Shown here piece by piece: positions 55,479 through 64,000 of a stretch of DNA of 64,000 bases (position 1 is its first letter; each line of letters begins with the position of its first letter). Source of the DNA: Pelomyxa schiedti. Its lineage: Eukaryota; Evosea; Pelobiontida; Pelomyxidae. Both the position numbers and the translations under genes were made by a program. The notes under the pieces were generated by a model. That model had not been told where the DNA came from. It saw only the letters and a list, made by a program, of their open reading frames with translations, and did not search any database. The stretch lies in assembly GCA_020536535.1 (NCBI GenBank), contig JAHLWZ010000818.1, forward strand, positions 1-64,000. Reading direction: 5' to 3'.

Positions 55479-58400
55479 TTAATTACAGACTTCCCGCCTG
55501 GGTAGAATGTTAGTTTTAGTGGTGCGCAACCAAAAATGTGATGAGGGAAGCATACAAGGGGGTGATGTTGCTGTGCTGAGTGTGGGTAGGGAATATGTTG
55601 AAGTTGTTGCTGCCATTGAGCCTTCTACAAAGCAAGAAAGCTGCGACCCCGGGCAGGCGTGGCCCAGGTGGGGCTCTTCACTTCTGCCCTCATAGTCTCC
55701 ATCAACACTGCCGGCACTGGCTCCAACACTTATATTTACACCAAGGCCTGTTGCACTGATGCTTGAGGCTGAGCCTAAGGCTGCTACAGCACTGGGTGTT
55801 GGAGGGGACGATCCTTTGTTGAAAATGGGTACAGTAACCGCACTGATGGGCGGTGTGGTAGTAGCAGGAACCACGACGAGAGTGGTTGTTGTTGTGGTTG
55901 TTGTTGCTGTAGGAGCGGGAGGTGTCACTTGGGGAGAAGTTGAGGCTACTTGTTTGTGCACATTTTTTGGATGCACTGTTTGGTGTTCTTGATCTGCGTT
56001 TTCTCGGCTGTCATCTTTTTTGCTCTCAATATGTGCACTGTCAACTTCACCTCTGTCTGCAGCGGAAGGGTGGATTTTTGAAATGATCACAAATTTGTTG
56101 TCATTTGAGGCCAAGGCGGATTCTTCTTGATTGTATGCATGCTGTCGAGTAGTAGAAGAGGTTGTTGTGACGGGGATCCCGTGTTTGTTGTGTCGATGGT
56201 GGTGATGGTGGTGGTGGGTGTCCATGTCATCTGTCTCATAAAAGGAACTTGATACAGATGGCAGCCTTAGATTTCCCGTTTCAGGTGTGGGGTATGCAGG
56301 GAGGGTGGGTGCACGTGGATAAAGACGCATCGCTGTTGTTGGTGGAAGAAAAACTGGAGAGCGGCCTCGGTGTGTTGTATCCATTATGCGAGAAAGATGA
56401 GTGCAGAGAAGACGGAGTTCCCAATCATATTCGTTGTAGCGAACCTGAATGTAATTAATCATGTCAATCAGGCATAGGCATACATCGTATTTTAGTAAAA
56501 TAGACTTCTTTTTCTTCTTCAGGGGCTTCTTTTTCCCCGAAAACCCTTCTGGCAAGTATTGCTCAAAGAATTCGAACTGGGCAATTTTATTGGAGAAATC
56601 CCGTGAAAACCACTGAACTTGTCTGGGTAAATAGACCTACGAGAGTTTATTGATTTGGAAGTCAATTCCCTCATACCTGCTTTAGATTGCTGATGAAGTG
56701 TATGTTTTGGGCCGAGTAACTGCGCATTGCTTGGTTTAATTGCTCCTAAGGAAAAGGTCAAGCTGCATTTAAAGAGTGGTAAATTACATTAAGACTGGCA
56801 CTGTGGAAAATACAAACTCCTGGGCTGCTCTACTGCATGTTAGGGTCATCTGACTTAGTGGGATTATGAAATACCACTGTGCACATGGTGATTGCAAAAG
56901 GAATTCGTGGATCTCGGGTTTCAACTGTGAAACGGCTTCTTGGATCGGACTCTTCAAACTTAGATGGGTTCAATGCAATTCCTAATGATGTGAGAACAAG
57001 CTAGATATTATTTAATTGACCATTTTCAGGAAGAGGCATATCACTTCTCAACAGGGAATATTCCACATCCCAGTGAGAGAAGGTGTGACCCCCAATAGTA
57101 TATAGAAATTGTTGCATAAGCGATGCCTATCAGTTTGTGAATCACTACTGTATACATTCACTTGGAGATCACCTTCTCACGTAACTTAACGCTTATAGGC
57201 TCACTCGTGGGTAAAAGAGTGGTGACAGCAACACTATGCAGTGCCATGATATTGTAAATATTGAGCCAGAACGCAAGCTTCTGTTCTAAAGTTACAAGTC
57301 GTTCTAGTTGTACCTTGATATCGAAAGTTAGTAAATAAGGTTTTTGAGGTTCTAGTAACTGATTGGAGTTCACTTAAAGCAACAAGGAACTGGGAAAAAT
57401 CTGAATGGTAGGATACAGCCACAATATTCTCATCCAAACAGATTCCCCAGTAACCACAGCGAAGGTAGATTTTCAGAATACTTTCCAGCAGATATATCGA
57501 AACTGATATTGAATGAACAATTGTTGATGAAGGGTTAAGTACGTTTCTCAGGGTCCCGAGCAACACCATAAAATCTTGGGTCTTTAACCAGAATCAAAAA
57601 GTAAATACTACTCTGAAGTCTAGAAGCTTACCTGAATTGACTATCCCGGAGCAAGGAAATTTTGAACCGACTCTGTTAAATTGGTTATTTTGAGTTATTT
57701 GGACAGTTGATATACACAGTCAAAGCTCGATCCAAAACATCAGAAGGGAAAAATTGGGAGTGAATGGCATTGGCGGCAGCAATTCTTGTCAATTCTTGGG
57801 CCACTGTGGAGTTGTGCCAATGTCTACTATCACCTTCCATCCCATCAAACAAGGGAGGGAGAACAATCGGCTGATCCATTACAGATGAAGTGGCACTACT
57901 CCCGCTGGCTCCAGCGCTGCCATAGGTGCCAGCAGCAGATGATGAAGCCAAAGCCGATGATGTGTGTTGTTGCTCATGCTGACTGTGAGATACAACTGTG
58001 GGAACAGAAGGCGTTGCTATGGGAGGGTGGTGTGGGAGAGGCTGGGCATGACTATGCATGTAAGGAGTGGGTGTCACTGTGTCTGCAAGTAGATCCACCC
58101 GGAATGTCGGTGCGAGCTGAAATAAAAATAAGAAACTTAAGAAAAATAGGCACTACTAACCCTATTGTCTTGGGAACTTTTATCAAGACCAGACTTAAAA
58201 ACTGACAGTTTTCCATCTCGTATGAATGATGTATTGAACCTATGTTCTGTGAGTTAGGAAAAAACTTACTGAGAGAGACCAGAAATTAAAGAGCACTTCC
58301 TTTAAAATGAAATGAGAAAGGGTGGAGAATTGGTAGTACAAACATTGGAAGACGGCGAGGCAGTGATAATTTCAATATTGATATCTCCACACAATGGCAC

Positions 58401-59945
58401 ATTTGGTATATTCAACTCATGGAAGTCACTGCCCCAACTGCTAGCTTCTGATTCTTTGCAGTAATTTTGAAAGGATAATAGCAAGGAGAACTGAGAGGAA
58501 ATGAGAAAAAATTTTTTTGAAGGTGGTTACAATGTTGGCATTCTCGTATGGATTGTCACTCATGAGTTGAAGGATTTTATCAAAAAATGTGTGCTGTACT
58601 ACAGATGCATCCAGGTCCTCCTCAGGATTGTCAGAAAATTTCTTGGGCTTCTCTCTCCCTTTATCCAACTTCTTATTTGCTGTGCTGTTACTGGCCCCAG
58701 CACTGCCACCAGCACTTCCAACAGTAGTTGTTACTGCTCCTCCACTGCCGGTTGCTGTTGTGCTACTACCACCACTCACAATGGTAGATGTTGTTGTCGG
58801 GGGTGTAGCGCTGCTTGCACTAGCAGTTTCGGGTGACCTTTTATCTTTGTGCCACTTGCCCTTCTTTCCATTTGTTTTGTGATTGCCCTCTTCTCTTACT
58901 CTGAATGAGTAGACAAGAGATTTCCAGGAAAAAACTCTGCAGCCAATTTCTTTCAAGAATGAGATGATCTCTCAGGGCACTCACATACCAGTATTTTTTG
59001 GAAGTTTTGGCCTTGGACTTAGTACTATTTTCTTTAGCATTACCATTGCTCTATTCATGGAAAAGCCAGATTTCACGTACTGGGAAAAGTACTGTACGTA
59101 CCGTATCTGACTTGGGATAGATACACACTATTTGATTGTCATACCCCAGCAATTCAAGGGAGCTCAAACATTACTTGCTTATTTACAGCTCGAGATATTT
59201 CAAAAAAAGCCAGGGCCTCTTCTGCTGTCTCCCACTCCCCTGTGAAGAGCAAGTAGGAGCAAATCATAACTCCCGTTCGGGCCTTGGTACAAGTGAGAAA
59301 CAAGTGCGTAACCAAGGTCTGTTAACCTTTCCTTCTTTGCAATGAACAACAATGACGTTTTGGGGGTCACTTTTCAGCCAGGCGTCCTAAGAAGTATCTA
59401 AGCTCACAATTATTTAGGACCTCAGAATTACCACATCAACACAGAAGTGATTTATTAAATCTAGAGGCGGGACACTATTTTCGTCAAAAGGAAAAATAGC
59501 AACTTGAAATTAGTTAGGATATTTGGAAAATAATGATGAAAACCAACCTCTCTCGTGGAATTTAGCGTGATCGTACGTTCTCTCTGAACACCTACGCGTG
59601 CTTTTATTACTTATAATAGTTTCGAACCTAAACTTACAAATTGTATACCTAATAGATAGGAGACAGTGAGAAAAGTTTGAGAGCTTTTTAATGAAGGCTT
59701 ACTCTGTAGTGATCCTTGTGAAAAGTCTCAAGAAACCTCAATACTTCCTTGTAGGGATTTCTGTTTGCGCCCTCTGTGCCCTCACTAGGGTATGCCATTG
59801 CTATTATTCTCGTTCCAATATCTTTGTCCCGGAAAAGTAAGGAAACAAACAGACCAGTTAAAAAACGGTAGCCCGTTTCAGAGATTCAGCCCACACAGGT
59901 CAGATCCAGATCAAATCCATTGTGACAGTATCGTCGTTTGTTCAT
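55479..59945 (-). CDS. PTEN: PTEN-like phosphatase with C2 and C-terminal DUF547 domains
   Basis: PTEN-type phosphoinositide 3-phosphatase fused to DUF547. ATG at 59945 gives MNKRRYCHNGFDLDLT; a ~95-nt intron leads to YIGTRIIAMAYPSEG, then NPYKEVLRFLETFHKDHY. The P-loop is split by an intron as HCKEGK (59326-59343) and ARTGVMICSYLL (from 59282), so the HCxxGxxR signature is intact. EEALAFFEISRAVNKQ follows. A PTEN C2-like domain at 58270-58950 includes NIPNVPLCGDINIEI and VLFNFWSLS, with a large Ser/Thr/Ala/Gly insert. From 57920 comes a linker, then DUF547 at 56550-57340: TLEQKLAFWLNIYNIMALHS, DPRIPFAITMC, QVQWFSRDFSNKIAQFEFF. A His-rich, Thr/Pro-rich tail ends at 55479. No stop or promoter-like break was found between the PTEN and DUF547 parts. 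Confidence 0.85.
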
Positions 59946-60081
59946 TGCGCGTCGCCGTTTATTACCCCCGTAATTAATAAAAAGTTTAACGTAGATCCAC
60001 TGTCTAGAAAAACAAAAATTCAAAAATTTCTTTGCGTGCCGCCAGTTTTTGGGAAGTGATTGTTCACTGTTTTTTCGTCTT

Positions 60082-61972
60082 TCACATAGTAGAAGAGGTG
60101 TTGGTGGTGTGACTGGGAGTGGAATGAGTAGTAGAAATGGTCATAGTTGTGGTCTTGGGTTTGGAATTAGAGTCGGAGCTGTTTGTGTTTGTATTTGGAA
60201 CGGTGCTGGAATTGGAATTGGAATTAGAATGTGAAGTTGTGGGTGTGCCTGTGCCTCTGTTGGCGTTTTGGTGGTCAATTGGGCTGCATTCTATGAGAAG
60301 GTTGGTGGCCGTTTGCTTGATGTGATTGATCATATCGGAGAAGCGTGTCTGGGTGTCTTCGCGTTCACGTCCTTCTTCGAACTCTGGGACTGGGATGAGG
60401 GTTGATTGTTGGTCCAGGAGAATTTTCTTGGGTGTGTTGTCCAGGAAGAGCAGTGGGGTGCTTTGTTGCACTTGCGCCCCTCTTTTCACCAGGATGCTCC
60501 TCAGGAACTGTGTATCCTTGAAGCTGAATGGGGCGTCTGAGGTCCGGAAGCGGTTGGCGGCGCAGGATTTGGAGTCCAAAACGAAGTCCCATTCGCTCCA
60601 CTCAAAGTCCGGTAGACAATACTGTTGTAGGCCCGCTTCTATGAAAGAAAGGAATTCGGATGAGCGGCTTGTCCACCAGCCGATTATTATGCCACCGTGC
60701 CATGCGGATTTGAGGTCACGGAAGCATTGGATCAAGTCTTTTGCTTGCCGCCGGATGTACATACATCTCTTAAGTGATTCTGACACTATCGCTGGGTTCG
60801 TACTTCCTAAAAGAGGGATTGATTGTCTGAGAATGTTTACTATGACCCCGTTGATGTCGACAACAATAATCAGTCTTGGACGAGCGGAAAAGTCGGGACT
60901 ATTTTGGAGAGGCAGGCGTGACCACGCATGCGATGGATCATACCACAGATGTTTTTGGAATTGCTGAATGACTGCCTGAGGTTTTGTGCACGGGTCTCTG
61001 GTGAACATTTGTAGCATTGCCATACGTTTGAGAGCCTTTTGACGTTCCACACCTAAAGTCCGAAAAGCAAGGGATATTCTTGAACCATATGTTAACACAC
61101 CTTCCAAAGATGCGAACTTAGTAAGAGTGACATTAAAGTCAAATAACTTTCTCGGAACCAATACTATTCGCTGTATCTGCGGCGGAGGGAGGTGCGTCTT
61201 ATATCTGATAAATTGTGCAGTCCGACCCCAGCTGAGTTCCATGGAAGCCACTTGCGCAAAATCATTGAAATAGTCCCATATCTATGTAATCAAATGCCGG
61301 GTATTATTGAGGCATGTAACGACGTGAATTCATACCTTGTCCAGGGCAGACTGAAGCTCTCGTTTAGCAGATGTTCCTTGCGCGGTGTGTTTAAACTGCC
61401 CAAGTATTCGTCAGCTTTGTTGAAGAGGTTCTAAACGTTCTAAAGTACCCTTTTTGGGAGGGACAGGTCATACTGGATGACAGAGTCATCAACATCGATG
61501 TCGCAGAGCACCTGGCGTGGCGGGCACCGCCTTTCCGCATCCACTAGAATATTACATTTGGGGAAAATATCTTGTCCCAGCTTGTATTTGGTTGAGATTT
61601 CTCACAGTAAAAAAAAACAGAGAACACACCCTATGTAAGTAAAAGTAGTCCATAGAGTTGTCCTCCCACCTGACCCAAACACATTTCAGTTCTGGATCCC
61701 TTGGTGAGCCACCCATGAAAATTTGAGATGCCTTCCGAATGCTGCTCGACTGGCGGGCAATCATAGCTGAAATTACCTTTTGGTCCTCCGGGTGTATAAC
61801 CTCACCAAAAGAGTAATAAGAATGAAGCTTGTTGCTGTTACAGAAAAGAGTGAGCAATGTAGGGGGAGTGGGAATCAAAATGGAAAATGAAATTTCACAT
61901 GTAGAGCAATAGGTCCGCAGAAGAGAACGAAAAGTCGGACAAAAGAATGGGCTGGCCGAAAAGGCAATCCAT
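60082..61972 (-). CDS. FCP1/NIF-like HAD domain protein
   Basis: ATG at 61972 gives MDCLFGQPILLSDFSFSSA. Short exons then read HSYYSFGEVIHPEDQKVIS, RDPELKCVWVRWEDNSMDYF, VLCDIDVDDSVIQYDLSLPK and KRELQSALDKIWDYFNDFA. The last long exon (60082-61251) carries an FCP1/SCP-like HAD core: RLIIVVDINGVIVN (60855-60900), GIIIGWWTSRSSEFLSF (60640-60695) and PLLFLDNTPKKILLDQQST (60400-60460). A Ser/Asn/Thr-rich tail ends TNTSSTM at 60082. The catalytic motif is DxNGV instead of DxDxT, so the second Asp (general acid) is Asn; activity may be lost or altered. It may act as a nuclear scaffold or a diverged phosphatase. It is tandem with the PTEN-like gene. Confidence 0.78.
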
Positions 61973-62344
61973 AGTGCACATTCGAACCGGCTAGTTTCAA
62001 GTGTTAACTATTTCGTGCCACAAAACAAAAAAAAAAAAGAGAGAGAGAGCCGAACACCAACAAAACAAACCACCGTAGCAAATTAAGCTACCACACCACA
62101 ATAATAAGGTGAGGAGTTGAAGGAGCGAAGAAGGTTGGTAGGTAGGTGACTGGAGCCGCGAGGGAACCACGCAACAAACAGTCCCGGGGGAGAAAGAAGT
62201 GACGGCAAAGAGAAGCGTCGATGCACATTTGGTTGATTTGAGACAGGCTAGCCACGGGCGCTTTGCCGGTGCCAAGGAAGAATTTCAAGGAAAGATCACT
62301 GTTTGTCAACAAAGCAAACAAAAAATCAGGAAAAGGGAGAAGGG
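61973..62344. other. intergenic region between divergent genes
   Basis: Bases between the FCP1-like start and the Cys-rich gene start. It contains a poly-A/AG tract (62026-62050) and otherwise unremarkable sequence. No RNA gene or conserved motif is seen; it probably holds both promoters. Confidence 0.5.
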
Positions 62345-62891
62345 ATGAAAGTTGCCTGGGTCGTGTTGCTTGCCTCGCTCTCTGTTTGCTGTGGCTCGGT
62401 TCAAAATGAAGTAAATGGTCTTTTTGGGGCCGCAGTTGAACCAACAACTGTAGGCTGCTTGGTCGCACGATGTTTCTAGAAGAACGATGTTTGCTGAATC
62501 AAGCGACTCACAAGAAGGCAGTTTTGGGGAGTGCCCAGATTCGTATGAATGCGAGTCTGGCAACAGTTGCTGTTGTGAGGAAATAAACGACGTGCAGTAT
62601 TGTGCCACAACACCTGACGGGTGAGTTCCTGTGCCTCAAGTACACACAAATCTTCCATTATCTAACCAGACTTTGCCCCAAAACAGGGAGTCCTGGTTGT
62701 GCATGGACACAACAACGTGGGAGTGCTGTGGATGCACAGAAGACTACTGTGTGGAGTGCAACAACTCTGAGGGCTGGATCTGCGACGTAGATCTCGACGC
62801 AGAGCAGTACATCTGCGTGAGTGGTGCTTCTGTGTCCATTATATCCTCGCTCTTCGTTCTGTGTTGTCTGTGCCTAGTGGCCTTCATTTAA
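62345..62891 (+). CDS. small cysteine-rich single-pass membrane protein
   Basis: Not recognised. ATG at 62345 encodes a good signal peptide, MKVAWVVLLASLSVCCGSV. After an intron whose exact borders are uncertain (about 62410-62515) comes FGECPDSYECESGNSCCCEE. A second intron, 62622-62686 (donor GTGAGT), leads to SWLCMDTTTWECCGCTEDYC and ECNNSEGWICDVDLDAEQYI, then one membrane helix (SIISSLFVLCCLCLVAF) and TAA at 62891. About 20 Cys in a ~90-residue ectodomain suggest a disulfide-stabilised type I membrane protein at the cell surface or in the secretory pathway. It lies immediately upstream of a secretory cargo lectin. Confidence 0.65.
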
Positions 62892-63047
62892 ATAGGAAAA
62901 TTGATTTCATCGAAATCTTTATCCTTCTTCCTTTTCTTTTTTTTTGACACGCGGACCGGCAACTTAAGGTGTCAATTCGAGGTGCTGTTCTGTGGGGCAT
63001 CGTTTGTTTTTGTTGAGAAGGCAAAAGCAAGATCTAAATCGAAGAGG

Positions 63048-64000
63048 ATGAGGGGAGGGTCGTTGTTGGTGTTTGTGTTGGGGGCGCTGTTGGCCTTCGT
63101 CAGTTGTATCGAACTTCCGCAATACGACAACTCAATGGTGAACAAGCAGTTCTCTTTCGCCAAGCCGTTTCTCAGGGGTACCCTCTCATAACTCCACTAT
63201 GCGCAATGTAATTTCTCGGAGCTGCTATATTAAATTATCCCTCTTGAAAAAAGGTCACGGGGCAATACAGTATTGGAGTTTTGGAGGTACCACAGTTGTG
63301 ACGGATGACTATATCCGGCTTACTCCGGCCAGCCCTTCGAGAGCTGGTTTCATTTGGACTATCTCTGTATGTTAAATTTGTCTGCCCTTGTTGTATTGAT
63401 AGTTATGCTTTAAGCGGGTGAATCTGGAAGATTGGGAAGTCATTCTTGAATTCAAAATAAGTGGTGGAGGTAGATTGGGTGCTGATGGGTTTGCGTTCTG
63501 GTACACCCAGGAACCCATGAAAGAGGGTCCAGTTTATGGGTCTAAGGACTTTTGGACAGGCCTCATGATTTCCTTTGATACATTTGATAATGACGGTCAG
63601 GTGTGCTTCCTCTTTTGCTTTAGTCACTAATGTCTCATCTGTATTAGAGGAACAATCCAGCTATTGTCGCAATAGAGAATGACGGAACAAAAAGCTTTTC
63701 TGCCGCCACAGATGGAATGGATTTGCAACTAGCAAGCTGCCAAGCCTACTTCCGCTCAACCTCCAAAAATACCAGAGCAAGAATACGATATGAAGGTTCC
63801 ACAAACCGTCTCTGGGTATCAGCACTCTGTATCTTTATGCTGTGACATTAATTCAGGTGTGGACTGATAGCTATTTTGATAACAACTGGATCCTATGTAT
63901 TGATGGGGAGTCTGTTGTTTTACCCCCTGGTTATTACTTTGGGTTAAGTGCTGCCACTGGTGCCCTTTTTGGTAGGACATAATCTTAATTTCTTTTCTTT
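63048..64000 (+). CDS. LMAN2: L-type lectin, ERGIC-53/VIP36 family (3' end outside window)
   Basis: Leguminous-type cargo receptor of the early secretory pathway, binding high-mannose glycoproteins. ATG at 63048 gives the signal peptide MRGGSLLVFVLGALLAFVSC, then QFSFAKPFL. Exons continue YWSFGGTTVVTDDYIRLTPA (63270-63340), GRLGADGFAFWYTQEPMKEG, YGSKDFWTGLMISFDTFDND (63535-63595; the Asp/Asn needed for Ca2+ and sugar binding), NPAIVAIENDGTKSFSA, ASCQAYFRSTSKNTRARIRY and ILCIDGESVVLPPGYYFGLS (63885-63955). The order matches the VIP36/ERGIC-53 carbohydrate-recognition domain. The stalk, membrane anchor and sorting tail lie beyond 64000, so ERGIC-53 versus VIP36 cannot be decided; the FDTFDND and GYYFGLSAATG loops lean to VIP36. 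Confidence 0.9.

Noticed and set aside
1-64000. CRISPR array, prophage or bacterial operon
   Set aside because: No regularly spaced repeats, no ribosome binding sites, and spliceosomal introns throughout show a eukaryotic nuclear sequence.
1-64000. Alternative genetic code with TGA as sense
   Set aside because: TGA ends several well-supported genes (for example CorA-like, RBM39, MIT-VPS9), so the internal TGA at 38007 is better read as a gene lesion.

Overview
This is a gene-dense nuclear segment from a eukaryote. It carries 21 protein-coding genes I am confident about, two weaker ones, and a small tRNA cluster. Nearly every gene is split by many very short introns (about 40-100 nt, GT...AG, with donors such as GTAAGN, GTATGN and GTAAAN). 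Neighbouring genes lie only about 50-370 bp apart and all three standard stop codons are used. The gene set (GAPVD1-like RasGAP-VPS9, VPS9D1-like, AP-3 beta, eIF3k, RBM39, EDEM, PTEN, SMYD4-like, an ABCH-like transporter, TMEM62-like) fits a compact unicellular eukaryote, perhaps near the opisthokont/amoebozoan divide. The species cannot be fixed from this window. CDS coordinates run from inferred start to inferred stop and include introns.

Layout. 1-6.5 kb (minus): radical SAM enzyme (left end open), secreted GH3 glycosidase with an N-terminal ricin-type lectin domain, eIF3k. 6.7-9.9 kb (plus): TMEM62-like membrane phosphoesterase. 10.0-14.1 kb (minus): long coiled-coil protein. 14.4-22.1 kb (plus): RasGAP-VPS9 protein. 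22.1-29.5 kb (minus): AP-3 beta, then a CorA-like transporter with extra N-terminal membrane segments. 29.7-32.1 kb (plus): MIT-VPS9 protein. 32.1-37.9 kb (minus): hydantoinase-DUF917 fusion and a TPR-MYND-SET methyltransferase. 37.9-40.1 kb: a decayed gene, tRNA genes for Arg, Gly and Ser, a tRNA-like unit, and a direct duplication interrupted by a 100-N gap. 40.1-43.4 kb (minus): ABCH-like transporter. 43.5-48.6 kb (plus): a P-loop GTPase-like protein and RBM39. 48.7-52.0 kb: an unknown gene head to head with an unusual nuclease-like/kinase protein. 52.1-55.3 kb: EDEM-type GH47 and ribosomal protein eL32. 55.5-62.0 kb (minus): a PTEN-C2-DUF547 fusion and an FCP1-like HAD protein. 62.3-64 kb (plus): a small Cys-rich membrane protein and an L-type lectin cut by the window end.

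Functional themes. Endosome and lysosome traffic recurs: two VPS9 Rab5-type exchange factors flank AP-3 beta between 14 and 32 kb. ER glycoprotein quality control and cargo lectins appear at the right end. Genes are often arranged as divergent pairs sharing short, GC-rich 5' regions whose first exons encode Pro/Ala/Gly/Ser/Thr-rich disordered N-termini, while internal exons are more AT-rich. The most unusual items are the PTEN-DUF547 fusion, the nuclease-like/kinase protein, the CorA-like protein with GMS in place of GMN, and a pair of unknown paralogues, one broken by an in-frame TGA.
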